Counted from the stretch's first letter, positions 8,550 to 18,141 are shown. The stretch: DNA of 64,000 nucleotides from Flavobacteriaceae bacterium (GCA_017857815.1 JAFMCL010000013.1:1-64000), one strand, 5' to 3'. Notes: generated from the sequence alone by a model not told the origin. Program-made: numbers and translations.

Positions 8550-10148
8550 TTAGGAAACCAAAAGTGTAATCGGATTTTCGATATACGATTTTAATGTTTG
8601 TAAAAATAAAGATCCCGTTGCGCCATCAACAGTTCTGTGATCGCAGGCCAGGGTCAATTTCATAGTGTTACCTACCACAATATGACCTTCTTTAACGACA
8701 GGTTTTTTGACAATTGCGCCTACAGATAAAATTGCTGAATTGGGTTGATTAATAATCGAGGTGAATTCTTGAATACCAAACATTCCTAAATTAGAAATAG
8801 TAAATGTGCTTCCTTCTATTTCAGTAGGAGTTAATTTTTTCGCTCTTGCTCTACCTGCAAAATCTTTAACGGTTACACCAATTTGTCTTAAATCCATTTC
8901 ATCTGTGAACTTTAGAACAGGAACAATCAATCCGTCTTCAACTGCAACTGCCACTCCAACGTGAACATGGTGGTTTTGAATGATTTTATCGTCAAACCAT
9001 TGAGAATTTACTTGTGGATGTTGTTTTAAAGCCAGTGCTGCGGCTTTTACTATGATGTCATTAAAAGAGATTTTAGTCTCGGGAATGGTATTATATTGTT
9101 GACGGAATGCAATTGCATTGTCCATGTCAAACTCAACACCTAAATAATAGTGAGGTGCTGAAAACTTTGAAGCGGAAAGTCTTTTGGCAATTACTTTTCT
9201 CATGGAACTGTTCTCGATTTCCGTAACTCCTTCTACCCCAGCAGGAACAAATGATTGTACTGAAGCAGCAGGAGCATTGAAATTTTCAATATCTCGCTTA
9301 ATAATTCTTGCTCCTTCGCCTGATCCGGCAACATTATTCAAGTTAATTCCTTTTTCTTCTGCTAATTTTTTAGCAAGAGGAGAGGCTAAAATTCGTCCGC
9401 TGGTATTTAAATTTACTTTTGGAGCTTGAGCTACAGGAGCTGGTTTTGGAACTGCAACAGCTTCGGGTGTTGAAACAACAGGAGCTGTTTCTTTGATTGC
9501 TTGCGACTTAACATCAGCTTCAGACATAGAAGACAATGCTGCTTTCACGGCCTCTTTGTCAGTGTCTTTATCTCCAATAACAGCCAATATTGCATCGACA
9601 GGAGCGGACTGTCCTTCTTCTAAACCTATGTGCAAAAGTGTGCCTGTATAAAAAGACTCAAATTCCATAGTTGCTTTGTCAGTTTCAATTTCAGCCAAAA
9701 TATCACCTTCTGCAACAGTATCGCCTACTTTAATATTCCACTTGGCAACGGTTCCTTCTTCCATGGTGTCACTCAATCGTGGCATGGTTATGACCTCAAC
9801 TCCCGATGGCATTGTGACGGTGGCAGTTTCCTCAGCAACAGCCTCGGTTTTAACTTCCTTTTCATCGGCAGGGCTTTCATCACCTGCGATCATCTTAGAG
9901 ATATCTTCTCCTTTTTCACCTATAATGGCTAAGAGTGAATCAACAGGAGCAGTTCCTCCTTCCTGTATTCCGATATAAAGTAACTCACCTTCTTGAAAAG
10001 ATTCAAATTCCATGGTGGCTTTATCAGTCTCAATTTCAGCTAAAATATCGCCTTCAATTACTGAGTCACCTACTTTTTTATACCATTTAGCGACAGTGCC
10101 TTCTTCCATTGTGTCACTTAACCTAGGCATGTTTATTAATTCAGCCAT
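8550..10148 (-). CDS. pdhC: Pyruvate dehydrogenase E2, dihydrolipoamide acetyltransferase
   Basis: A 532-residue E2 core of the pyruvate dehydrogenase complex, transferring acetyl groups from the lipoyl arm to CoA. Domains: two tandem lipoyl domains with near-identical IETDKATMEFESF motifs (lipoylated Lys43 and Lys158), Ala/Pro-rich linkers near 90-115 and 215-245, a peripheral subunit-binding domain around 250-290 (ASPLAKKLAEEKGI, GSGEGARIIKRDI), and the C-terminal acyltransferase domain with catalytic DHRTVDG (His504, Asp508). It begins one base after the pdhA stop on the same strand, so the two are co-translated. The E1-beta and E3 genes are not in the window. Confidence 0.97.
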   Translation of the reverse strand: MAELINMPRLSDTMEEGTVAKWYKKVGDSVIEGDILAEIETDKATMEFESFQEGELLYIGIQEGGTAPVDSLLAIIGEKGEDISKMIAGDESPADEKEVKTEAVAEETATVTMPSGVEVITMPRLSDTMEEGTVAKWNIKVGDTVAEGDILAEIETDKATMEFESFYTGTLLHIGLEEGQSAPVDAILAVIGDKDTDKEAVKAALSSMSEADVKSQAIKETAPVVSTPEAVAVPKPAPVAQAPKVNLNTSGRILASPLAKKLAEEKGINLNNVAGSGEGARIIKRDIENFNAPAASVQSFVPAGVEGVTEIENSSMRKVIAKRLSASKFSAPHYYLGVEFDMDNAIAFRQQYNTIPETKISFNDIIVKAAALALKQHPQVNSQWFDDKIIQNHHVHVGVAVAVEDGLIVPVLKFTDEMDLRQIGVTVKDFAGRARAKKLTPTEIEGSTFTISNLGMFGIQEFTSIINQPNSAILSVGAIVKKPVVKEGHIVVGNTMKLTLACDHRTVDGATGSLFLQTLKSYIENPITLLVS

Positions 10149-10149
10149 T

Positions 10150-11151
10150 CTATTTTATTTTATGCTTAATAAAAGGATAATCCTTTTGTTCATATACAGC
10201 GTCATACATAACAGATTTTTCTGGGTAAGGCGATTCCTCTGCAAACTTGACACACTCAAGAACACCTTCTTTTACCTTAGCATCAACTTCGTCGAGCTGA
10301 TCTTGTGTGGCATATTTGTTTTTGAGAATGATTTCCTTTACCTGAGAAATAGGATCAATCTTTTTATACTCTAGAACCTCATCTTTGGTTCTGTATTTTT
10401 GTGCATCCGACATGGAATGACCTCTATAACGATACGTTTTCATTTCTAAAAAAGTTGGTCCATTGCCTTCTCTTGCAAATTTAATGGCTTTATCCATCGC
10501 CTTAGCAACGGCCACTGGATCCATTCCGTCTACTGGTCCACAGGGCATTTCGTAACCCAAGCCTAATTTCCAGATCTCTTCGTGGCTTGCAGTTCTTGCT
10601 ACAGAAGTTCCCATGGCATAGCCATTGTTTTCAACAACAAAAACAACAGGAAGTTTCCAAAGTGTCGCCAAGTTTAATGTTTCGTGAAGTGACCCTTGTC
10701 TAACTGCTCCATCTCCCATAAAACATAGGGTGACATTGTCACGATTAAAATATTTATCTCCATAGGCCATTCCAGCGCCTAAAGGTATTTGACCTCCAAC
10801 AATACCGTGACCTCCATGAAATTTGTGTTCCTTAGAGAAAATGTGCATCGAACCCCCCAATCCTTGTGAAGTTCCAGTTGCTTTACCGAATAATTCAGCC
10901 ATTATTCGTTTTGGATCTACACCCATTCCGATTGGTTGAACGTGATTCCTGTAGGCGGTTATCATTCGGTCTTTACCAATTTCCATTGCGTGAAGAGAAC
11001 CTGCCAATACTGCTTCTTGACCATTATATAAGTGTAAAAAACCTCTTACCTTCTGCTGAATGTATACTGCTGCTAATTTATCTTCAAATTTGCGCCAGAA
11101 CATCATATTTTCATACCAACTAAGGTAAGTTTCTTTTGTAATTTTTTTCAT
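10150..11151 (-). CDS. pdhA: Pyruvate dehydrogenase E1 component, alpha subunit
   Basis: A 333-residue E1-alpha subunit that, with E1-beta, decarboxylates pyruvate using thiamine diphosphate. The ThDP/Mg2+ motif runs from GDGAVRQGS (146) to ENNGYAMG (from 174), the HxH-type pocket includes GGHGIVGGQIP, and the conserved loop YRYRGHSMSD lies near residue 240. It precedes pdhC directly and follows porV on the same strand with a 92-bp gap. A separate E1-beta gene elsewhere in the genome is the usual arrangement in flavobacteria. Cytoplasmic, central carbon metabolism. Confidence 0.97.
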   Translation of the reverse strand: MKKITKETYLSWYENMMFWRKFEDKLAAVYIQQKVRGFLHLYNGQEAVLAGSLHAMEIGKDRMITAYRNHVQPIGMGVDPKRIMAELFGKATGTSQGLGGSMHIFSKEHKFHGGHGIVGGQIPLGAGMAYGDKYFNRDNVTLCFMGDGAVRQGSLHETLNLATLWKLPVVFVVENNGYAMGTSVARTASHEEIWKLGLGYEMPCGPVDGMDPVAVAKAMDKAIKFAREGNGPTFLEMKTYRYRGHSMSDAQKYRTKDEVLEYKKIDPISQVKEIILKNKYATQDQLDEVDAKVKEGVLECVKFAEESPYPEKSVMYDAVYEQKDYPFIKHKIK

Positions 11152-11243
11152 TAAACGAGTTGAGATAATAAAATTATATTATTCTGTAAAATTAAAGAAT
11201 TCTGGGGTAGGGAGAAAATATATTTATTAAATAAAAAAAATCT

Positions 11244-12434
11244 TTAATAAGTGCCCTGAATTTGACCACTTTGACTATCGTTAAGCCTAGATTTTGAAGA
11301 GTTCAAATTGAAGGTCAAGGAAAACCTAAGGGTGTTTTCCAATGGGTTTCTAATCTTAGAAAGAGAAGAAAGATATGAAATATCAATAGTAATATTGTTT
11401 AATGTAAATCCAGATCCGAAAGTAAGATAGCGTCTTGAACCTTTTTCCTCGCTTTCATTAAAATAGCCAGTCCTTACGGCGAAATTGTCCCCTAGTAAAT
11501 ATTCCAAACCTAGCGCCCAAGTAAATTCTTTAATCTCTTCAGAGAATCCTCCAGGTGCATCGTTAAATGACTTAAATATGGCATCTAAGAAAGTGGTGTC
11601 CGGTTGTCTGTATCCAATAAAAACATTGTTGTCGTCATAAGTTGCAACTGGTGATGGAACCAATAGTTTTGCGAATTCCAAGTTGATTCCCAAGGCGTTG
11701 GAATCATCAAAAATAAAATTCAAACCCGTTCCAAACCTAAGATTTGTAGGGATATAGTCTTCTTGTCCTCCTTCCTCATATTTTAATTTTGGACCAATAT
11801 TAGATATGTTAAATCCGGCCCTCAAAAAAGCTTTATTATTAAATAAATCAAAATTATTACCCTTATAAAATCCAGCGATATCAACCCCCAAACTATTAGA
11901 AGAAGTTGCATCCATATCTGTCGAAATTTTCAAATCAGAGCGAATATATCTCCCGGCAACTGACATTGCAAACCTATCACTTAATTTTAATGCATAAGAA
12001 AGGTCAATTGAAATTTCATTTGGCCGCTCAGCGCCTTGATCAACTATTGTTCCTCCAACACTTTCATTAAATTGAATATCCCCTAGGCTAAAATACTTAA
12101 TACTCCCCGCCCAAGAGCTTCTCTCGTTAATTTGGGAGTAAAAGGTTAAACTTCCTAGGAAAATATCATCAACAAGTTTCCTTAAATAGGGAGTATAACT
12201 CAAACTGAGCCCTTTTGGAGATTCAGCAAAAACATACTTTGCGGGGTTCCATTGTTGGGAGTAGGCATCCGCTGAGGTAGCAACTCCCAATTCCCCCATT
12301 CCAGCTGCCCTAGCATCTGGGGTAATTAATAGAAATGGCACACCGGTAGTTATCACTCGATCTTGTGCAATTCCATCTAGTGAACAAAAGGTGGCAATTG
12401 TGAAAACTAAACAAAATATTTTTCCGAGTTTCAT
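11244..12434 (-). CDS. porV: Type IX secretion outer membrane protein PorV
   Basis: A 396-residue outer membrane beta-barrel protein with a cleavable signal peptide (residues 1-23, hydrophobic FCLVFTIATFCSL, cleavage near GIAQ). Family hallmarks at the start of the mature protein are ITTGVPFLLITPDARAAGMG and STSADAYSQQWNPAKY-like motifs, followed by alternating amphipathic strands and a C-terminal strand rich in aromatic/hydrophobic residues. PorV (LptO) is the T9SS shuttle that brings cargo from the SprA translocon to the PorU sortase. It is divergent from gldJ (283 bp between starts), with pdhA downstream. porU, its usual neighbour, is absent here. Confidence 0.93.
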   Translation of the reverse strand: MKLGKIFCLVFTIATFCSLDGIAQDRVITTGVPFLLITPDARAAGMGELGVATSADAYSQQWNPAKYVFAESPKGLSLSYTPYLRKLVDDIFLGSLTFYSQINERSSWAGSIKYFSLGDIQFNESVGGTIVDQGAERPNEISIDLSYALKLSDRFAMSVAGRYIRSDLKISTDMDATSSNSLGVDIAGFYKGNNFDLFNNKAFLRAGFNISNIGPKLKYEEGGQEDYIPTNLRFGTGLNFIFDDSNALGINLEFAKLLVPSPVATYDDNNVFIGYRQPDTTFLDAIFKSFNDAPGGFSEEIKEFTWALGLEYLLGDNFAVRTGYFNESEEKGSRRYLTFGSGFTLNNITIDISYLSSLSKIRNPLENTLRFSLTFNLNSSKSRLNDSQSGQIQGTY

Positions 12435-12717
12435 CTAATGAATCCTATGGTTAGATACTTTACAACGAGAAAAAGAGATACTTATTGCTAAAGCCTTTAA
12501 ATTCGATGTTAACATCCTATTAAATTAATGGTAAAACTGTTAAAATTCTAAAAATATTTTGCAAGGATTGCATCAATTTAATTTGCCAAAATATAATATT
12601 AGAAAACTTAATACGTTATGAATTATAAGATTGTAACATTTTGAATAACATTTTAATGTATAAAACGGCTATTATTAGTATCTTGCAATCATATAATACA
12701 TATATTATATTAACTAT

Positions 12718-14418
12718 ATGAGAATCAAATTTTTATTTAAGAGCTTTGTATTTCTATCCCTCGCTACGTTTTTCGTAAGCTGTGGAAAAAGTAATAATAA
12801 ATCTCGCGGAACAGGCTGGGGAATCAATTCTAAAGACGGAGGATTCCAATATAACTTAGATTTTGAAAACCAAGAAACTGGACCAGGATTGGTTTTTATA
12901 GAAGGGAGTACTTTTACAAAAGGACAAGTCCAAGATGATGTTTTGCATGATTGGAATAACTCTCCAACACAGCAGCATGTTATGTCTTTCTACATTGACC
13001 AAACTGAAGTCACTAACCTTATGTACATGGAATATTTGGATTGGTTAGAAACAGTTTTCCCTCTTAATGAGCCTCGTTATCTTCAGATTTATGAAGGTGC
13101 ACTTCCAGATACTTTAGTTTGGAGAAACACTTTAGGATATCTTGAAGAGCTTACAACAAATTACCTGCGTCACCCAGCCTACGCTGAATATCCAGTGGTT
13201 GGGGTTAATTGGCTTCAAGCAGTTCAATTTGCAGAGTGGAGAACAAATCGTGTAAATGAATTTATTTTAGAACGCGAATCTTTCGTTCAAAAAAATATTA
13301 GATATGGAGAATCTCAGGGTGGTGTCGTTAACGCGAATAGCACCTTCAGCACAGACGCTTATTTAAAACGTCCCGAAACCGCCTATGGTGGACTGATGGC
13401 CTCTGATAGCCTAATGGGCAAAAGAGGAACTGTAAAGAAAGATACTGCTACTGTTAATGTTTATGCAGGAGTTGACAAAGGAGTTTTATTACCTTCCTAC
13501 AGACTTCCAACAGAAACAGAATGGGAATACGCAGCATTGGCTTTGGTAGGAGAAAGAGAATACAATACTTATCGAGGTAAAAAGAAATATCCTTGGTCGG
13601 GAGAATACACAAGATCAAGTGATAAAAGAAGTGAAGGAGATCAATTAGCAAATTTCAAATTCGGAAAAGGAGATTATGGCGGAATCGCAGGATGGTCTGA
13701 TGACGGTGGAGATATAACCGTTCAAGTTAAAACCTACCCTCCTAATGATTTTGGAGTTTATGACATGGCAGGAAATGTTGCAGAATGGGTTGCTGATGTT
13801 TATCGTCCAATAATCGATGATGAAGCAAATGACTTTAACTATTATAGAGGTAATATTTATTCAAAAAGCGCAATTGGAGAAGACGGAAAAGCTGTAATTG
13901 TTTCTCCAGACGAATTGGTATATGATACGCTTCCGAATGGGAAAATAATGTTAAAACGTCTTCCGGGTCAACTCGCCCAAATCCCGATTGATGAAGAAGA
14001 AACTTTTTTGAGACAAAACTTCACAGAGAGTGACAACAGAAATATTCGTGACGGTGATGTTGAATCAACAAGACTTTTTGCATCTGCTAGAGGTAATGAC
14101 GAAAACAACCCAAACAAACGTCCAGAGAGCACTGTGATGTACAACGCCCCTACCCATCCAAAAGTAGAGTTGGATGAAGAGGGAAATATCATCAGAAGAA
14201 TTGACAAGTCTACTAACAGAACTTCCCTAATAACAGACGAAGTAAGAGTTTATAAGGGGGGGTCTTGGAAAGACAGAGCTTACTGGTTAGATCCTGCACA
14301 AAGAAGATATTTGCCACAATACATAGCAACTGATTATATAGGATTCAGATGCGCAATGTCTCGTTTAGGACAAAAAAGCAATATAAAGAAGACCGCAAGA
14401 CACAAGCGGACCAAGTAA
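12718..14418 (+). CDS. gldJ: Gliding motility lipoprotein GldJ
   Basis: A 566-residue lipoprotein: signal peptide with lipobox FFVSC, lipidated Cys22. The mature protein is a formylglycine-generating-enzyme/sulfatase-modifying-factor fold: FIEGSTFTKGQ, the YPVVGVNWLQAVQFAEWR segment, RLPTETEWEYAA, MAGNVAEWVADVYR and the terminal KGGSWKDRAYWLDPAQRRY to IGFRCAMSR. GldJ localises in helical bands under the outer membrane and is required for gliding and for stability of GldK and T9SS function. Divergent from porV and followed by murF, the arrangement known in Flavobacterium. A run of seven G (14256-14262) encodes the KGGS segment. No catalytic copper-binding Cys pair, so enzymatic activity is unlikely. 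Confidence 0.94.
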   Translation: MRIKFLFKSFVFLSLATFFVSCGKSNNKSRGTGWGINSKDGGFQYNLDFENQETGPGLVFIEGSTFTKGQVQDDVLHDWNNSPTQQHVMSFYIDQTEVTNLMYMEYLDWLETVFPLNEPRYLQIYEGALPDTLVWRNTLGYLEELTTNYLRHPAYAEYPVVGVNWLQAVQFAEWRTNRVNEFILERESFVQKNIRYGESQGGVVNANSTFSTDAYLKRPETAYGGLMASDSLMGKRGTVKKDTATVNVYAGVDKGVLLPSYRLPTETEWEYAALALVGEREYNTYRGKKKYPWSGEYTRSSDKRSEGDQLANFKFGKGDYGGIAGWSDDGGDITVQVKTYPPNDFGVYDMAGNVAEWVADVYRPIIDDEANDFNYYRGNIYSKSAIGEDGKAVIVSPDELVYDTLPNGKIMLKRLPGQLAQIPIDEEETFLRQNFTESDNRNIRDGDVESTRLFASARGNDENNPNKRPESTVMYNAPTHPKVELDEEGNIIRRIDKSTNRTSLITDEVRVYKGGSWKDRAYWLDPAQRRYLPQYIATDYIGFRCAMSRLGQKSNIKKTARHKRTK

Positions 14419-14430
14419 TAATCGTTCATA

Positions 14431-14457
14431 AAGGCATCCTCTGAGATGCTTTTTTTT
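14431..14457 (+). terminator. Rho-independent terminator after gldJ
   Basis: An 8-bp stem (14431-14438 with 14445-14452, one G-T wobble), a six-base loop and a run of eight T (14450-14457), starting 12 bp after the gldJ stop. It overlaps the upstream-most possible murF ATG (14446), showing that this ATG is not the real start. Confidence 0.82.
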
Positions 14458-14460
14458 GAT

Positions 14461-15747
14461 ATGATGCTACATGAAATTCATAAATACTTTCTAGCCTCTT
14501 CGGGAGTTGTAACTGACACTCGTAAGATAAAAGACAATTGTTTGTTTGTCGCCCTAAAAGGCAAAAACTTCAATGGAAATTTATTTGCTAAAGAAGCCGT
14601 TCAGAAAGGAGCAATTTTTGCTCTGGTTGATGATCCGGTTATTGCCAGGGAAAATAACCAAATGATTTGCGTGGAAGACACCTTAAAAACACTCCAGGAA
14701 TTATCTAGATTTCACAGGAAATCCCTAAAAGCAAAAATCATTGCACTCACTGGAAGCAATGGTAAAACCACCACCAAGGAAATCTTAAAAAATGTTCTGT
14801 TTCAAGAATACAAAACACAAGCTACTGAGGGGAACTTAAACAATCACATCGGAGTTCCTTTAACCCTATTAAGCTTTGATACAGACACCGAAATCGGGAT
14901 TGTTGAAATGGGAGCAAATCATGGAGGAGAAATTAGGGAGCTTTGTGAAATCGCTCTGCCCGATTATGGTCTAATTACCAATTTTGGGAAAGCACACCTA
15001 GAAGGTTTTGGAAGCTTAGAAGGAGTTGTAAAAGCTAAAACAGAGCTCTTTGAATACCTCGTTATCAACAAAGGAGCACTCTTTATAAATGAGGATGATC
15101 CCATTCAAAAGGAATGGAAAACAAAAAGTAAAAACTATTCTTTTGGAGAAGATCACAATGCAACTTGTGTGATTGAATATTTAACAAAAAGTGGGAATCC
15201 ATTAAAAATAAAATTTCAAGGTGAAATAATTAATAGTAAACTAAATGGTTTTTATAATTTCACTAATATCGGAGCGGCAATTGCCATTGGAAAGCATTTT
15301 AAAATTTCTAACGAAAATATAAATTTTGGAGTCGCTGCTTATTCGCCATCTAATAACCGTTCGGAAACTATTACTCAAGGTACAAATAGAATCACATTAG
15401 ATGCCTACAATGCAAATCCCACAAGCATGGAAGTGTCTATAAAAGCTTTCGTTTTAAATACAAACAAGAGTGGCGTTGTCATCCTAGGCGATATGTTTGA
15501 ACTTGGAGCCTATACCGATGAGGAACATCAAAAAACAGTAATGCTGTTAGAGGAAACTAATTTGGAAGAAATTCTAATTGTCGGGGAAGCCTTTTTTAAG
15601 ACTTCAAGCAGGGACTCAAGAATACAGAAGTTTAAAACCCTAAACGACATTAAAGAATACCTTAAAAGGAAATCTTTCAACAACAAAAACATCCTTCTCA
15701 AAGGTTCTAGAGGAATGGCTTTGGAAAAGTTACTTGAGTTGCTGTAA
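14461..15747 (+). CDS. murF: UDP-N-acetylmuramoyl-tripeptide--D-Ala-D-Ala ligase
   Basis: MurF adds D-Ala-D-Ala to the UDP-MurNAc-tripeptide, the last cytoplasmic step in peptidoglycan precursor synthesis. Motifs: TDTRKIKDNCLFVALKG in the UDP-binding N-domain, P-loop LTGSNGKTTTKE, EMGANHGGEI, and TLDAYNANPTSMEVS with GDMFELG in the C-domain. I place the start at ATG 14461 (MMLHEIHKY), giving 428 residues: the frame extends five codons upstream to ATG 14446, but that codon is inside the gldJ terminator stem. MurF needs D-Ala-D-Ala from the ddl product, also in this window. It converges on acs with a 3-bp gap. Confidence 0.94.
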   Translation: MMLHEIHKYFLASSGVVTDTRKIKDNCLFVALKGKNFNGNLFAKEAVQKGAIFALVDDPVIARENNQMICVEDTLKTLQELSRFHRKSLKAKIIALTGSNGKTTTKEILKNVLFQEYKTQATEGNLNNHIGVPLTLLSFDTDTEIGIVEMGANHGGEIRELCEIALPDYGLITNFGKAHLEGFGSLEGVVKAKTELFEYLVINKGALFINEDDPIQKEWKTKSKNYSFGEDHNATCVIEYLTKSGNPLKIKFQGEIINSKLNGFYNFTNIGAAIAIGKHFKISNENINFGVAAYSPSNNRSETITQGTNRITLDAYNANPTSMEVSIKAFVLNTNKSGVVILGDMFELGAYTDEEHQKTVMLLEETNLEEILIVGEAFFKTSSRDSRIQKFKTLNDIKEYLKRKSFNNKNILLKGSRGMALEKLLELL

Positions 15748-15750
15748 AAC

Positions 15751-17652
15751 TTATTCTAATCCAGCACCTTTAATGATCTCTTCAACAATCTCTGGATTTA
15801 ATAAGGTAGAAGTATCGCCTAAACTTGATACATCTTTACTTGCTACTTTTCTTAAAATACGACGCATTATTTTTCCAGATCTTGTTTTCGGGAGATCAGA
15901 TACAATTTGAACATGTTCGGGTTTTGCAATAGGACCGATTATCTTTCTCACCAAGGCTTTAATTTCACTTTCCATCTCAGCATTAGGTTTTGTTGAAGAA
16001 TTGCAAATTGCATAGGCGTAAATACCTTGCCCTTTTATTGGATGGGGGAAACCTACTACGGCGGACTCGACAACTTCGGGGTGTTCATTTATCGCATTTT
16101 CCACTTCTGCAGTACCCATTCTATGACCCGAAACATTGATCACATCATCAACTCTACCTAATATTCTTAAATAACCATCATGATCTCGTTTTACACCATC
16201 ACCAGTAAAATACATTCCTTTATATGTAGAAAAGTAGGTCTCTTTACAACGGTTGTGATCCCCATAGGTTGTTCTTATTATTGAAGGCCATGGGAATCTT
16301 ATACACAGATTTCCTTCCACATTGTTCCCTAAAAGCTCATTTCCTTCTGCATCGACAATTACTGGCTGAACTCCAGGTAAAGGTAATGAGGCGTGCGCCG
16401 GTTTATTTGGAGTAATTCCTGCCAGTGGTGAGATCATTATTCCACCCGTTTCGGTTTGCCACCAAGTATCTACTAATGGACATCTTCCCTTTCCAATATT
16501 TTCGTGATACCAGTGCCAAGCTTCCTCATTTATTGGCTCTCCCACTGAACCAATTACCTTAAGTGAATCTAAAGTGTATTTTTCTATAGGTTCAAGACCG
16601 TAGACTTGAAGGGCACGAATGGCAGTAGGTGCAGTATAAAATTGATTGACTTTATATTTATCAATAATCTCCCAAAAACGTCCAGGATGTGGATAGGTCG
16701 GAACACCTTCAAACATTAAAGTAGTTGCACCAGCCAAAAGCGGTCCGTAAACAATATAAGAATGTCCAGTAATCCAACCGACATCAGCTGTACACCAATA
16801 AACATCAGATTCTTCATACTGAAACACATTTATAAAAGAATAATAAGTATAAACCATATAACCTGCAATTGAATGAACGACGCCTTTGGGCTGTCCAGTT
16901 GAACCAGAGGTGTAAAGAATAAACAAAATGTCTTCGGCATCCATTACTTCGGCCTCATTCTCAGAAGACTGATCGGCTATCGCATCGCTCCACCAGATGT
17001 CTCGCCCTGTTTTCATATTAACAGGCTCCCCCGTTCTCTTAAGAACGATAACTTTTTCAATGGTCGTTGTTTTTTCCAAAGCCTCGTCAACAACTGCCTT
17101 CACAGGAATCTGTTTACTCCCTCTGAAATTCCCGTCAGAAGTAAGCACCATTTTCGCTTGACAATCATTGATTCTGTCTGCCAATGCAGAAGATGAGAAT
17201 CCAGCAAAAACTACAGAATGAACTGCTCCGATTCTGGCACAGGCCAACATGGCAATAGCGGCTTCAGGAACCATCGGCATATAAATAATTACACGATCTC
17301 CTTTTTCAATACCATTGGCTCGCATCGCATTAGCAAACTTACATGTAGCTTCAAAAAGCTCAGCATAAGTAAGGCTCACAGAATCAGAATTTGGGTCGTT
17401 TGGCTCCCACAATATGGCTGTTTTATCAGCATGTGTGGAGAGTAGTCTCTCAAAGATATTTTCAGTTAGGTTTAATTTCGAATCTTTGAACCACTCCATT
17501 TTAGGTTCTTCAAAATTCCAATCTAATACTTTGCTCCATGGTTTTCTCCAATGAAAATCTTCTGCAATTTCTCCCCAAAAGTCCTCGGGATTGGAAATAC
17601 TATTTTCGTATTTTGTTGTATAATCGAAGAGACTTGATATTTTATGATTCAT
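15751..17652 (-). CDS. acs: Acetyl-CoA synthetase (AMP-forming)
   Basis: A 633-residue ANL-superfamily enzyme converting acetate, ATP and CoA to acetyl-CoA. Motifs: the phosphate loop YTSGSTGQPKGVVH, the substrate-pocket segment DVGWITGHSYIVYGPL, VDTWWQTETGG, the hinge YFTGDGVKRDHDGY with GRVDDVINVSGHRMGT, and the C-terminal KTRSGKIMRRILRK with the catalytic and acetylation-controlled Lys. The WWQTETGG and WITGHSY elements separate acetate-specific Acs from longer acyl-CoA synthetases. Cytoplasmic. No acetate kinase pathway gene is adjacent. It is divergent from the 74-residue membrane protein, with 196 bp between. Confidence 0.96.
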   Translation of the reverse strand: MNHKISSLFDYTTKYENSISNPEDFWGEIAEDFHWRKPWSKVLDWNFEEPKMEWFKDSKLNLTENIFERLLSTHADKTAILWEPNDPNSDSVSLTYAELFEATCKFANAMRANGIEKGDRVIIYMPMVPEAAIAMLACARIGAVHSVVFAGFSSSALADRINDCQAKMVLTSDGNFRGSKQIPVKAVVDEALEKTTTIEKVIVLKRTGEPVNMKTGRDIWWSDAIADQSSENEAEVMDAEDILFILYTSGSTGQPKGVVHSIAGYMVYTYYSFINVFQYEESDVYWCTADVGWITGHSYIVYGPLLAGATTLMFEGVPTYPHPGRFWEIIDKYKVNQFYTAPTAIRALQVYGLEPIEKYTLDSLKVIGSVGEPINEEAWHWYHENIGKGRCPLVDTWWQTETGGIMISPLAGITPNKPAHASLPLPGVQPVIVDAEGNELLGNNVEGNLCIRFPWPSIIRTTYGDHNRCKETYFSTYKGMYFTGDGVKRDHDGYLRILGRVDDVINVSGHRMGTAEVENAINEHPEVVESAVVGFPHPIKGQGIYAYAICNSSTKPNAEMESEIKALVRKIIGPIAKPEHVQIVSDLPKTRSGKIMRRILRKVASKDVSSLGDTSTLLNPEIVEEIIKGAGLE

Positions 17653-17848
17653 GTGCTGTTTTTAAAACCTAAAAATAGGTTATAAAATCATTTAACACAA
17701 ACTTTAAATGTAGGGGATTATTGACGAAAATACGTTTTACGCAAAAAAAAAGGTGTTTTTTTGTCAAACAAAAATTTTGGGGTATATTGTATGAATATAT
17801 CTCAAAAAAAATATTTTTATTAACTACATTAATTAAATATCTGAAAAT

Positions 17849-18073
17849 ATGGTAGATGCATTAGTAGTTCTAGTTTTTCTAGCGGTGTTGTTTGGAGGAG
17901 TATACTGGTACGCAGATTACTCTACTCGTACAGGGAAAGAAGTAGATGAAAACAAAAATTTTATACCTGATTCTTGGGAAAAAAATTTCTTGTGGTTCTT
18001 TTCTGGAAAAGCATTAATAATGTTGATTGTAGGAATAGCAATCGGATTTGTACTTGCTAAAGTGATCGGTTAG
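17849..18073 (+). CDS. Small two-helix membrane protein
   Basis: A 74-residue protein with a predicted helix at residues 3-22 (ALVVLVFLAVLFGGVYWYA) and another at about 52-72 (GKALIMLIVGIAIGFVLA), joined by a polar loop containing the patterned DENKNFIPDSWEKNF. I do not recognise a family. The loop with DxNxNxIPD(S/A)WE resembles a conserved flavobacterial hypothetical protein, but no function can be assigned. Clear ATG start and its own intergenic region of 196 bp upstream; it converges on the tRNA-Val gene downstream. Confidence 0.7.
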   Translation: MVDALVVLVFLAVLFGGVYWYADYSTRTGKEVDENKNFIPDSWEKNFLWFFSGKALIMLIVGIAIGFVLAKVIG

Positions 18074-18141
18074 GTTTTTACTGACATCTGAAAGCTTTAA
18101 ATAAGCTGTTTTCATTTAAGGAATAACACACAATATTCTAT

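Noticed and set aside
9184-10374. Plus-strand open frames opposite pdhC and pdhA
   Set aside because: Shadow frames over the conserved lipoyl-domain and E1 coding strand; no independent family signal.
8550-11151. Missing E1-beta gene between pdhA and pdhC as an anomaly
   Set aside because: A separate pdhB locus is common in flavobacteria, so this is not unusual.
12718-14418. GldJ as a formylglycine-generating enzyme for the sulfatase at the window end
   Set aside because: The fold is shared, but the catalytic Cys residues of FGE are not seen, and the lipoprotein signal and gene context identify GldJ.
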